Source: Lactobacillus sp. ESL0677
Lineage (GTDB): Bacteria; Bacillota; Bacilli; Lactobacillales; Lactobacillaceae
DNA: 64,000 nucleotides
NCBI RefSeq assembly: GCF_029392875.1
Contig: NZ_CP113946.1
Location: forward strand, 124,001-188,000
Direction: 5' to 3'
The notes below the pieces were generated by a model. That model did not search any database. It was not told the origin of the DNA and saw only the letters and a list, made by a program, of their open reading frames with translations. The position numbers were made by a program, and so were the translations under genes. Below are positions 44,845 through 52,964 of the stretch, piece by piece. Numbering within the stretch: position 1 is the first letter of the stretch; each line of letters begins with the position of its first letter.

Positions 44845-45168
44845 TTAATAACAAACTTTGCACGGTGTGTAGCCTAATTTTTTCGCACGACTAAGAGAAA
44901 TCTTTTTAATATGTCCGCGAGACCTTTTCAAAGTACGGCAATTACGTGAAGAATGATATTTTTTGCCATGCATAGTAGCAATATAAACAGTATAAGTTTT
45001 GCGATTGCTTCGTTTAGCTGTACGGTGGCTGGCTGCTTTAACAATCGTTACACTGTTAGATTGGTTTACTTGAGTAGAATTGCCAGCGTTAACTACGCCG
45101 CTACTTAGTGCAAAGATGGTTAAAAAGGTAGTAATTGCTGCTAGTAACTTTTTGTAAAATTTATTCAT
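44845..45168 (-). CDS. Small secreted protein with Ada-like Cys/His motif
   Basis: 107 residues. A signal peptide (~1-28, ending VNA) leads to a basic protein. The C-terminal part has YHSSRNC then RAKKLGYTPCKVC, the CxxxxxH/C-xx-C pattern of the Ada metal-binding-like domain often seen at the end of secreted nucleases and surface proteins in Firmicutes. Zinc binding is plausible. It stands alone with its own terminator. Function unknown. Confidence 0.75.
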   Translation of the reverse strand: MNKFYKKLLAAITTFLTIFALSSGVVNAGNSTQVNQSNSVTIVKAASHRTAKRSNRKTYTVYIATMHGKKYHSSRNCRTLKRSRGHIKKISLSRAKKLGYTPCKVCY

Positions 45169-45356
45169 GACCCTATTCCTTCTAATTAATAGTTTTAAAT
45201 AAATATTTAGTTATTTAACTACAGTTTAGCACTTTTGTGGTATATCTAAAAATTAATAATTGACAACTGACTTATACGATAGATACTTCTTAGCAATTAT
45301 TTATAATATTTCTTTTTTATTTAGTCGTGACCTTAAAGACTTTTTAAAAAGAAACA

Positions 45357-45386
45357 AAAAAAGCAGTCAATTAAGGCTGCTCCCAG
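45357..45386 (-). terminator. Minus-strand terminator without an obvious gene
   Basis: On the minus strand AGCAG and CTGCT form a short stem followed by seven T. No gene is clearly upstream of it on that strand. Confidence 0.45.
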
Positions 45387-45410
45387 TACCTTACAAGTGG
45401 TCAAACTTGT

Positions 45411-45581
45411 ATGCACACTCTACTTCGTACATGACGAAATATATTACTTATTCTACTGTACTTACTTTTTGCTAAGACAGAAAGTATTCTTAATGTTATT
45501 AATGACATTTTGGATAAACTGCTGAAATTATTTAAGTAAGTTGCAGGAAAAGGCGATCTATTTATGGACCCGTCGCGCTGA
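45411..45581 (+). pseudogene. Possible decayed ORF ending at a terminator
   Basis: The stretch between the secreted-protein gene and the lipoprotein gene (45169-45622) has no intact gene. In one plus-strand frame, MHTLLRT, then a hydrophobic RNILLILLYLLF and SILNVINDILDKLLKLFK, then VAGKGDLFMDPSR are separated by in-frame stops at 45432 and 45537. The last part ends seven bases before a good terminator. This looks like a small membrane-protein gene broken by two stops, but chance is not excluded. A possible promoter TTGACA lies at 45259. Confidence 0.25.
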
Positions 45582-45613
45582 AAGCAGCCTGAGATTTTCT
45601 TGGGCTGCTTTTT
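45582..45613 (+). terminator. Plus-strand terminator
   Basis: A stem of AAGCAGCC with GGGCTGCTT, loop TGAGATTTTCTT, followed by a T run. It also lies just 3' of the minus-strand lipoprotein gene and may serve it. Confidence 0.65.
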
Positions 45614-45622
45614 CATAATAAT

Positions 45623-46498
45623 TTAGCTAATTTCATTAGTACCATAATTACTGTAAACTTTTAAAACATTACCTTTCTGAGGACCTTTTTTCAGTACACT
45701 ACCATCATCACTATCATTTTCTTGGTCAAACAATTGATTTTCATCACCTGATTTGGAATAAAAACCTGATGTTTTAGCATTTTTAATTGAGATGTCACCT
45801 GTTTCTGCAATTACTTTATAACCATGTGTAATTTTAGCATTCACTATTGAAATATCTCCACAAGCGCAAGTAAGTTCACTATTATCTAGAAGTACATTTT
45901 TAAAATCAACGTCATCAATTGAATTGTTAATTTTTAAAGAATGTAAATTACTGTTTTTTACAGTTAAGACACCTACATTGTCATATAATTTTCCTTGTAA
46001 AATTGTTGAATTTTTAATTAACGTATTATCTCCGTGACCATCATTGTTATTATCATTAGAGACTATATTTGATTGCTTGATATATAATTTGTTTAGATTT
46101 AAAGATGTACAAGTGCCTTTGAATTTGAACTGCTCTAGCTTTGTCTTAGCTGGAACGGTAATTTTTAGTATAGCTCTTAAATAATAGGATTTTCTTTGTT
46201 GGGGTTTCTGAGAAATCCATAGGCAGTTCCTGTTAACAGTAACAGTTGGCTTATCATTTTTTCTACTGTAATAAGTTACGGCAAAATTTTTACCTTCCTC
46301 AACTGTTACTTTGGCATTGGTAATATCCATATTAATATTGTTGAAACTTGGTATATGCTGTGAGCGCTTTGTGTTTAATAAACTTGTTTGTTTAGCTTCT
46401 TTAGTACTGATGCTTTGATGATTATTAATAGAACAACCAGTTTCGGTTAGCATAAAGCAGGCTAGTAATAATACAAAAGTAATTTTTGGCTTTTTCAT
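45623..46498 (-). CDS. Lipoprotein with DUF4097-like beta-helix
   Basis: 291 residues. The N-terminal signal ends with ETGC, so a lipid-anchored Cys 22 is likely, although Glu at the -3 position is unusual for a lipobox. From about residue 55, many short repeats of the type 'x-V-x-N-x-x-L' (KNSTILQGKL, KNSNLHSLKI, NAKITHGYKV) suggest a right-handed beta-helix of the DUF4097/LiaG-like group. The last ~50 residues are acidic. It is codon-poor and AT-rich compared with neighbours, hinting at transfer. Function unknown. Confidence 0.65.
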   Translation of the reverse strand: MKKPKITFVLLLACFMLTETGCSINNHQSISTKEAKQTSLLNTKRSQHIPSFNNINMDITNAKVTVEEGKNFAVTYYSRKNDKPTVTVNRNCLWISQKPQQRKSYYLRAILKITVPAKTKLEQFKFKGTCTSLNLNKLYIKQSNIVSNDNNNDGHGDNTLIKNSTILQGKLYDNVGVLTVKNSNLHSLKINNSIDDVDFKNVLLDNSELTCACGDISIVNAKITHGYKVIAETGDISIKNAKTSGFYSKSGDENQLFDQENDSDDGSVLKKGPQKGNVLKVYSNYGTNEIS

Positions 46499-46633
46499 GT
46501 GTTTAAAATCTCCATTTGTAGTTTTTGATAATACGTATAGATTTATATAGTATATTATATCACTATTACACCGATGAAAATAACCAAAATTATATTAATG
46601 ATAAATTGAATTTTAATATGATTAATTGACAAC

Positions 46634-46666
46634 AAAAAACTGTAGTTTCAATAACTGCAGTTTTTT
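46634..46666. terminator. Terminator 3' of the penicillin V acylase-like gene
   Basis: A 14-bp stem with one wobble (46634-46647 with 46653-46666), flanked by A and T runs. Confidence 0.8.
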
Positions 46667-46670
46667 GCTA

Positions 46671-47677
46671 TTAATTTTGATATTCAATATCTTCTTTAGG
46701 ATTGACCTTGAATTCCTTATAGTCAGTTTCCTTGAGCAATTCTGGTGTTAAGCGCACGCATCTAATCCGTTGGTTGTTATAAGTTGAGTAATAGTAACTT
46801 CTGGATTCAGCACAAATGTAGGCACTGTAACAGGTATAGTCAAAAGTCTTGTTAGGTGTAACGACAATGCCGCGCGGGATGCTAACGGGTTCTAACATGT
46901 GATGAGCAAGGCTAACCGCTGCGAGTTCATCGGCTGGCTGCTCCACATTATTTTTCATAAAGGCAGTTCTGACAAAGCGAGAAACTGGGGTGTAGTCACC
47001 GGGCAAACCAAAAGTTCCAGAACCTTGGCTGAATGGCTTTAAGGTTTTACCTAAAAAGTTAACGTCGTCATGTTGATGGGCGTTACAGACAGGTAATTAC
47101 GTAAATTAGTTTCGTGCCAATGATAATCAGGGCTGTTGGTCATAACACCAATTGAGTCTTTAATGATATGAACACCATCTTCTTCGGGTTCAATAATCAG
47201 GCTTGCACCAGTTGTGTCTGAAAAGATGAAGTGCAATGGCGAAACTGCCTTCAAACTAGGACTAGCATCATTGACAATTGTGATCTGCGTTTTGAATAAT
47301 TGCTCAATATCAGCTAAGCTGCTGGCCTGCGATAAAATCACTGAAACGACTTTATCAGGTGATACTGCCCAGGTATTGGCTGCTGCTTGTTCATGGTAGC
47401 TGGCATAACCGGGGAAGTACAGAGTAGCACCCATCACGCCTTGATCGTTAACACCATCAAAAGTCACTGGTGCATTGTCAAAATCTTGAATTACACCTAA
47501 GCCAATAAAAGCACGTTTACTGGTAATTTCTTGCTTGGCACTGTACGCTACGGCAAAGGTTTTGTTAATTGGCGTGTAAACTACTTGTTCGGCCATTTCC
47601 ATCATAAAGTCCATTGTTCGTGACAAAAAGTGCTTTTTGTCTTTCGTTTCTAATGTAAAACTGCTGCAACCAATCAT
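46671..47677 (-). pseudogene. Penicillin V acylase / choloylglycine hydrolase family, frameshifted
   Basis: The start ATG 47677 follows GGAGG. The protein begins MIGCSSF, with the Ntn nucleophile Cys at residue 4 as in Bacillus-type penicillin V acylase precursors; RTMDF near residue 22 fits the family. The frame ends early at 47051, but from near 47071 another frame continues to 46671 with LPGDYTPVSRF and YYSTYNNQRI. At the join the DNA reads ATCAACATGAC; one extra C (AACCATGAC) restores ...TPINHDDVNFLG.... The repaired length is 335 residues, the family norm. So one base is missing in an otherwise intact gene: pseudogene or sequencing error. Confidence 0.85.
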
Positions 47678-47768
47678 TGATTTTCCTCCGTAAATTAATT
47701 GATGTATTTCCAAGATTATATAAGCTTTAGGGGGACAATTCAAGCAGTGGTTGTAAAATAATAGCTTA

Positions 47769-47820
47769 TTGACATTTATTGTTGAATGATTATATTATTA
47801 ATGTAATCAACTAGTTACAT
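47769..47820 (+). promoter_or_regulatory. Promoter and possible operator of the HTH gene
   Basis: TTGACA (47769-47774), 16-bp spacer, TATATT (47791-47796). ATGTAATCAACTAGTTACAT (47801-47820), with arms ATGTAA/TTACAT, sits at the start site and could be an autoregulatory operator. Confidence 0.5.
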
Positions 47821-47840
47821 TTTGTAAAGGAGAGATTACT

Positions 47841-48044
47841 TTGATTAAAAATAATCTTAAAATGTTACGAGCACAAAAGAATTGGACCCAAGCAGAACTG
47901 GCAGATAAAGTTGGTATTTCACGGCAAGCGGTGATTTCGATTGAACGCTATAAATACATGCCCTCATTAGAATTAGCGTTTAAATTGGCGAATGCTTTTG
48001 AATTATCAATTACTGATGTTTTTTATCAGGAGGAACAAAAATGA
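47841..48044 (+). CDS. XRE-family HTH regulator, short
   Basis: 67 residues starting at TTG 47841 behind AAAGGAGAG. The whole protein is one helix-turn-helix (WTQAELADKVGISRQAVISIERYKYMPSL). Proteins of this size usually precede a small membrane protein gene in lactobacilli. Here the partner starts at 48041 with an ATGA overlap and GGAGG site. It probably represses its own operon. Confidence 0.88.
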   Translation: MIKNNLKMLRAQKNWTQAELADKVGISRQAVISIERYKYMPSLELAFKLANAFELSITDVFYQEEQK

Positions 48045-48351
48045 ATATTATGCTTAAAGATATTTTATGGGGAGTTTTTTCTTTAATTGGTGTTGGCTTT
48101 TGGTGTACTTTACATGTATTACTAAAAAACGTAAAAATGATGAGCGCTGGCAGTTAATTGTGTCTAAGGCTAACAGTCTGACTTTGAATTTGGTATTGGT
48201 AGTTTCCATTGCAATGGTTTTCGTTATCTTAAATATTCCGCTTGATGTTCAGCAGCTTAGAAGAATACTAGTAGGCTATTGCGTTGCATTGCCCTTCGTA
48301 ATTTACGTATTGAAATTAGTTTTACTGCTAATGTACGATAATCAATTATAA
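48041..48351 (+). pseudogene. Small membrane protein partner of the HTH gene, frameshifted
   Basis: ATG 48041 has an ideal CAGGAGGAACAAAA leader and overlaps the HTH stop by 4 bp. The frame gives MNIMLKDILWGVFSLIGVGF, then stops at 48155. The other frame continues LVYFTCITKKRKNDERWQLI and two hydrophobic segments to 48351. One extra T in the run at 48098-48101 joins them into a 103-residue protein with three TM helices. The second frame could start at ATG 48067, but without a good ribosome-binding site. The family is uncertain (DUF2178/DUF3796-like). Confidence 0.65.
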
Positions 48352-48446
48352 ATAAAAATTACTGATTAATTAATTTTTTCTTGTCTTAATAATTATCATT
48401 AAGATATAATCATATAGAACTTGTGGTAAAGTCCTAAGGGCGGTGA

Positions 48447-48908
48447 CTACTTATTCTCTTTAATTACTTCATTTAATTTAGCAACTTGTTTTTTAGCTTT
48501 GAGCATTGATGTATACCAGATAATCGCATAAACAATGATAAAAGTAATAGTATAAAAGCTCAGCCACAGGAAGTTTAATGGGAACCAGCCTGCTAAAATG
48601 GCTAAAGGTGTGAATAAGCAAAACATTACGATGAAATGAATGATTGTTTGCTTAGTAATGTTCCACTTTTCCTGCATGAAGACCAGAGACGCTGCGCCAC
48701 CTAGAAAGCCCATCAGTGCCCAGAGAATTGCGGAAATTAACGTGGCAAGAGTAACGGAATGAAAATGGTTGATAAAAGTCGTACTTGACGGGATGAAATC
48801 GGTAGTTTGGTATGCGAGATTAAATGAGAGAGCCACAAGGAAGCCGATGGCAATTCCTGGTAGTATTCCTGAACAACCATAACGTAAAATCTTTTTAAAT
48901 AACTTCAT
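48447..48908 (-). CDS. DUF3021 membrane protein
   Basis: 153 residues with four TM helices (about 8-28, 50-72, 88-108, 113-133). DUF3021 proteins are usually encoded just behind a LytTR regulator, as here, with a 4-bp overlap (ATGA). The pair probably regulates its own expression or a membrane stress response. Start AAGGAA upstream. Confidence 0.85.
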   Translation of the reverse strand: MKLFKKILRYGCSGILPGIAIGFLVALSFNLAYQTTDFIPSSTTFINHFHSVTLATLISAILWALMGFLGGAASLVFMQEKWNITKQTIIHFIVMFCLFTPLAILAGWFPLNFLWLSFYTITFIIVYAIIWYTSMLKAKKQVAKLNEVIKENK

Positions 48909-49348
48909 TTTAAAAATTCCTTTCTTAATTTTTGCATGTACCTTCTGGAAGTAAAGGTGGTTTCGCCATTAGTCAGATTAACTTGGTAGCTTCCAGTTTT
49001 AGTTAAGGCTAAACTATCAATGCTTGCGAGGCTGACAATTTCGGAGCTAGAAATTTGGATAAAAGTGTCGGGTGGCAATTTTTCATTAAGTTCATATATT
49101 CTGGATTTAATCCGATAAACCTGCTGGCCAACTTCACAGACAACGTGCTTATTTTGAGTGTAAAAGCGGGTAATTTCATAAAGTGAAATCATTTTGATTT
49201 TGCCCGCAGCAAATCCTTGAATTTGCCAATCGTTGACAAGGTGGGCAATTGCATCAGCCATTCTCTCCGATTTTGCGGTTTTCTTAGTCGTATTGATCGC
49301 AATCCAAGTTGGTTGAAATTTAGGATTTAGGTTAAATTTTACAAGCAT
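48905..49348 (-). CDS. LytTR-domain DNA-binding regulator
   Basis: 147 residues without a receiver domain. The C-terminal LytTR domain (about 48-145) shows YEITRFYTQNKHVVCEV, FIQISSSEIVSLASIDSL and TSRRYMQKLRKEF, the beta-strand DNA-binding type. The N-terminal ~45 residues replace the usual phospho-receiver. First gene of a two-gene operon with DUF3021. Ribosome-binding site GAAAGGAAG. Confidence 0.88.
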   Translation of the reverse strand: MLVKFNLNPKFQPTWIAINTTKKTAKSERMADAIAHLVNDWQIQGFAAGKIKMISLYEITRFYTQNKHVVCEVGQQVYRIKSRIYELNEKLPPDTFIQISSSEIVSLASIDSLALTKTGSYQVNLTNGETTFTSRRYMQKLRKEFLK

Positions 49349-49512
49349 GGCATTACTTCCTTTCTGTTAATATTTTAAATATATTCGTTTTCGACTAAAA
49401 TTGCTATCACTTGGAGATAAATGGTTGCTTTGAAAGGTTAAATGGTTAAATCATTTAGAAAATTTTCTTGACATTAACGCAAAATAAGATAAACTAAGAA
49501 TAATTTACGAAA

Positions 49513-49735
49513 GAAAGGAAATAATTATGATTCAATCGACTTCATTAAACATGAATAAAAGTTGGCAAGGCCAGCAGGATTGATCGTAATCGTCTAGAAC
49601 GGGTACGATCTGGCAAACAGTTTGTATCCGTGCTGACTACTTTTTAACTTGACGAAGTTTGTCTGCATGGTAAAACGTGCAGCAGGCTTTGTGTCCTTAG
49701 GGCAGACCAGAGCAAATGCTGGTTTGCCTTTTTTT
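49513..49735 (+). promoter_or_regulatory. Tryptophan-type leader-peptide attenuator
   Basis: A leader ORF with one Trp codon is followed by alternative helices. Segment 1 (49582-49588, starting inside the leader stop codon) pairs perfectly with 2 (49604-49610). Segment 2b GGCAAAC (49612-49618) pairs with 3 GTTTGTC (49658-49664, one G-T). Segment 3 GTCTGC (49661-49666) pairs with 4 GCAGAC (49702-49707). Segment 4 (49701-49710) forms the terminator with 5 (49719-49728), followed by seven T. 2b can also pair perfectly with GTTTGCC of 5. Inferred: a ribosome at the stop frees segment 2, giving termination; stalling at Trp permits 1:2 and antitermination. Confidence 0.7.
49527..49583 (+). CDS. Leader peptide (18 aa) with a Trp codon
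   Basis: ATG 49527 is preceded by AGAAAGGA (49512-49519). The peptide is MIQSTSLNMNKSWQGQQD with Trp 13 five codons before the stop TGA 49581-49583. The stop overlaps the first attenuator strand. It is probably a sensor of charged tRNA-Trp for the downstream aromatic amino-acid transporter. Only one Trp codon is present. Confidence 0.65.
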   Translation: MIQSTSLNMNKSWQGQQD

Positions 49736-49779
49736 GTTATCAAAAATGCCCCGGCTTAACAAAAAATAAGGAGAGAAAA

Positions 49780-50790
49780 ATGAAACGAATGCTCGCATTT
49801 ATAAGTGCTATCTTACTGTTTCTTGGGGTTGACTTAGTTGTAGCTCCCAAGGCAGCTAGTCAAACTAATCAAGCTGCACCTAAAACGGAAGTTGTGCATG
49901 TCGGTATTTTACAGATGATGACCCACCCGGCACTTGATCAGATTCGTCAAGGTGTCGTTGCTGGTCTAAAGGAAGAGGGCCTAACTACTGGCAAAAACTT
50001 GAAAATTGATTTTCTAAACGCTCAGGGTGACCAAAGTAACTTGAAAATAATGTCCCAGCAGTTAGCCAATAAAGACTCGCTGCTGGTAGGGATTGCCACA
50101 CCAGCGGCACAGGCACTGGCAAATAGTGCGCCAAAAACTACACCAATTATTTTGGCCGGTATTTCTACCCCGGCAACTAGTGGCTTAGTCAAGAGTGAAG
50201 CCCATCCTGGTGGCAACATTACAGGTACTTCGGGTCTTAACCCAGTTACCAAACAATTTGAATTAATGCATGCGGTTATGCCACATGCAAAGAAAATCGG
50301 CATCATCTACACGTCATCAGATCACGGCGGTCAAACTAATGCCCATGCTTTTGCTCGTGTTGTGAAACAAGCAGGTCTTATTCCAAAACTGTATACAATT
50401 TCTAACACCAATGATCTCCAGCAAGTAGCTAGTCAGATGGTAAGCCAAGTTGATATGGTTTATGCCCCACAAGATAATGGCGTGGCTTCGGCGATGAAGA
50501 CATTGGTAAACGTTGCCAATAATGTCAATATTCCGGTCTTTCCGTGTGCGGAAACAATGGTGCCGGATGGCGGGTTAGCCTCTTACGTTATCAGTCAAAA
50601 AGAGATGGGCAGAGTTGCCGGCGTAATGGCAGCGAAAGTCTTGCGTGGTAAAAATCCGGCAACGTATCCGGTTGCGACGGTTAAGAGCGGCTACTACATG
50701 ATTAATAAAAAAGAAATGCGTAAATTACATATTAAAATTCCAGCAGCGATTATGCGTGCTGCTAGTCAACATGGGAAGGTGATCAAATGA
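49780..50790 (+). CDS. trpX: ABC transporter substrate-binding protein (TrpX-like)
   Basis: 336 residues. An N-terminal signal peptide (about 1-28) without a lipobox Cys, then an ABC_sub_bind-type domain: VHVGILQMMTHPALDQIRQGVVAGL at about 42-66, ATPAAQALANSAPKTTPII, and CAETMVPDGGLASYVIS. Homologous trpXYZ systems in lactic bacteria are associated with tryptophan or other aromatic amino acids. The Trp codon in the leader supports tryptophan. The lack of a lipid anchor leaves open how it is held at the membrane; an uncleaved signal is one option. Confidence 0.85.
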   Translation: MKRMLAFISAILLFLGVDLVVAPKAASQTNQAAPKTEVVHVGILQMMTHPALDQIRQGVVAGLKEEGLTTGKNLKIDFLNAQGDQSNLKIMSQQLANKDSLLVGIATPAAQALANSAPKTTPIILAGISTPATSGLVKSEAHPGGNITGTSGLNPVTKQFELMHAVMPHAKKIGIIYTSSDHGGQTNAHAFARVVKQAGLIPKLYTISNTNDLQQVASQMVSQVDMVYAPQDNGVASAMKTLVNVANNVNIPVFPCAETMVPDGGLASYVISQKEMGRVAGVMAAKVLRGKNPATYPVATVKSGYYMINKKEMRKLHIKIPAAIMRAASQHGKVIK

Positions 50791-51689
50791 ATTTAATAAC
50801 TTCAAGCATTGGGCAAGGACTATTATGGGCTCTTTTAGGTATCGCCTTGTTTTTAACATTTCGGATTCTGAACTTTGCCGATATGACGGTTGAAGGAACA
50901 TTCCCGTTGGGCGCAGCGATTACGGTAACGGCGATTACTAAGGGCGTTTCGCCACTTATGGCTACTTTTTTGGGTTTCTTAGGTGGTGCTGCTGGCGGCT
51001 TAATCACCGGTTTGCTTTATACTAAGGGCAAAATTCCAATTTTATTAGCAGGAATCTTGGTAATGACCGGTTGCTTGTCAGTTAACTTGCGGATTATGGG
51101 TGGTTCAAATGTCTCTTTGTTAGGACAAAAGACCTTCTTCTCAGCTAAAATCTTCCAATCGCTGCCGCGGTATTTTGATAGTGTCCTAATTGGTGGCGGC
51201 ACGATTATCTTAATCACCATTTTAATTGCCCTGTTTTTAGAAACTGATCTAGGTCAGGCGTTCATTGTAACTGGTGATAACCAAATGATGGCGCGGTCTA
51301 TGGGTATTAACACCGATAACATGACAATTCTCGGGTTATCCTTGTCGAACGGGCTAGTTGGTCTAGCTGGTGCCTTAATAGCACAGAGCAATGGCTATGC
51401 GGACGCCAACATGGGAATTGGAATTATCGTAATTGCCTTGGCCTCAATTATTATTGGTGAAGTAGTCTTTGGCTATTTGACCCTTAATCAGCGGTTAATC
51501 GCGGTTATCTTAGGTAGTATTATTTACCGGTTTGTTTTATTAATTGTTTTGCAACTGGGCTTTTCAACTAATGACCTGAATCTGATTTCCGCAATTATCT
51601 TAGCAATTTGTTTAATGTTGCCGACATTGCGGCACGCGTTGAAATTGGACGGAATTTTACGTAAAGGGGTGAGCCAATATGGAAAATAA
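50787..51689 (+). CDS. trpY: ABC transporter permease (TrpY-like)
   Basis: 300 residues with about eight or nine TM helices, related to LivH-type permeases: FRILNFADMTVEGTFPLGAA and GDNQMMARSMGINTDNM (about 168-184) are conserved in this group. It starts in the last codons of trpX (4-bp overlap) and overlaps the ATPase gene by 11 bp, so the three are one unit. Confidence 0.87.
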   Translation: MNLITSSIGQGLLWALLGIALFLTFRILNFADMTVEGTFPLGAAITVTAITKGVSPLMATFLGFLGGAAGGLITGLLYTKGKIPILLAGILVMTGCLSVNLRIMGGSNVSLLGQKTFFSAKIFQSLPRYFDSVLIGGGTIILITILIALFLETDLGQAFIVTGDNQMMARSMGINTDNMTILGLSLSNGLVGLAGALIAQSNGYADANMGIGIIVIALASIIIGEVVFGYLTLNQRLIAVILGSIIYRFVLLIVLQLGFSTNDLNLISAIILAICLMLPTLRHALKLDGILRKGVSQYGK

Positions 51690-52455
51690 ACAGGCAGTTC
51701 TGACTTTAGACAAGGTGACAACAGTTGTTAATCAACACACTCCGGCGGCTACAAAAATTTTGCGCGAGCTGTCACTGACAATTAATCAAGGCGACTTTAT
51801 TACGATTGTGGGTGCCAATGGAGCTGGTAAATCAACTTTATTTAATACGATTAGCGGGTTGATTACGCCGACGACAGGCAAGATATTGCATCAGGGTCAG
51901 GAAATTACCCACCAGTCAGTTGAAAAAAGGACCAGTTTTATCAGTCGCGTTTTCCAGGATCCCAAGATGGGAACCGCGCCAAGAATGACTGTTGCTGAAA
52001 ATATTATGCTTGCTAAAAAGCGGGGCGAGCGCCGCGGATTGCACCTGCGCAAACTAGGAGCACATAAAGCGCAACTACAAAAGATAGCAGCACAGATGGG
52101 TAATTCACTGGCTGAAAAGCTGGATACACCAACAGAACACTTATCAGGTGGGCAAAGACAGACATTAAGTTTCCTAATGGCAACCATCAAACGTCCAGAT
52201 ATTCTTTTGCTAGATGAGCATACGGCGGCGCTGGATCCGAAAACTAGCCGTGAGTTAATGGCACAGACCAGCCAAATTGTGACCGAGCAAAAGTTAACCT
52301 GCTTAATGATTACTCACAGTATGGAAGATGCCCTTAAATACGGGAATCGTCTGTTAGTGTTGCAAGCTGGCCAAATTGTCGCTGATCTTAACCAAGAACA
52401 AAAGTCAAAACTAACTTTGGAAGCATTAATGGCAACCTTTGTTGTTGATGAATAA
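51679..52455 (+). CDS. trpZ: ABC transporter ATPase (TrpZ-like)
   Basis: 258 residues. Walker A GANGAGKST, signature LSGGQRQT, Walker B ILLLDEHTAALDP (His in place of the usual Pro, a known variant of this subfamily) and the switch His in ITHSMEDALK. GGGGTGAG precedes the ATG. Energises TrpXY. Confidence 0.9.
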   Translation: MENKQAVLTLDKVTTVVNQHTPAATKILRELSLTINQGDFITIVGANGAGKSTLFNTISGLITPTTGKILHQGQEITHQSVEKRTSFISRVFQDPKMGTAPRMTVAENIMLAKKRGERRGLHLRKLGAHKAQLQKIAAQMGNSLAEKLDTPTEHLSGGQRQTLSFLMATIKRPDILLLDEHTAALDPKTSRELMAQTSQIVTEQKLTCLMITHSMEDALKYGNRLLVLQAGQIVADLNQEQKSKLTLEALMATFVVDE

Positions 52456-52514
52456 TATTGAAGAAAATGTGATTTTTACTTGATATATTTGTATAATAAT
52501 ACGGAGGTGAAATC

Positions 52515-52856
52515 ATGGAATTAGGTTCAATATCAGAGTGGGTTACAGCATTAGCGGAGATTGCGGCTGTCTGTGTTGCGTTGTTTTTGCCATATTATGA
52601 AAATAATCGGGAACGCAATAAGCGTTCACGCAACTTACGGTTGATTTTTAAGGCTTTTATTAAGGATGCGTTGGAAGAAGACGATACCAAGAAGCTGGAA
52701 TCATATTTTAAAATTAGTTATTTGATTAATGACAGCGAGGATGATGAGCAGATTTTTTCATTAATCCAGCAGGCAATTATGGTAATTAACGATCACCAAA
52801 TTACTGCTGAACAAAAGGAAAAAGAAGTTCAAGAAATTGTTGATTGCATTGATTAA
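52515..52856 (+). CDS. Small single-TM protein with charged coiled region
   Basis: 113 residues. One N-terminal TM helix (about 8-28) is followed by a basic stretch NRERNKRSRNLR and an acidic, helical C-terminal part. Ribosome-binding site GGAGGTG just before ATG 52515. It has its own terminator (52863-52889). No family recognised; similar short proteins occur in lactobacilli as hypotheticals. Confidence 0.7.
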   Translation: MELGSISEWVTALAEIAAVCVALFLPYYENNRERNKRSRNLRLIFKAFIKDALEEDDTKKLESYFKISYLINDSEDDEQIFSLIQQAIMVINDHQITAEQKEKEVQEIVDCID

Positions 52857-52862
52857 TAAAAC

Positions 52863-52889
52863 CACGTCTAGTGTTTAGGCGTGATTTTT
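52863..52889 (+). terminator. Rho-independent terminator
   Basis: An 8-bp stem with one wobble (52863-52870 with 52876-52883) followed by seven T. Confidence 0.75.
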
Positions 52890-52964
52890 TTGCTTGGAAA
52901 AGGTTAATTTTAAAAATATTAGTTTATTAGTAGTAAACTAGGGACTAACAACGGAGGTTTAATA

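Noticed and set aside
45401..45616. 71-codon minus-strand open frame in the gap before the lipoprotein gene
   Set aside because: It reads back through the plus-strand terminator hairpin at its start, has no ribosome-binding site and an unnatural Ser/Arg/Ile mixture.
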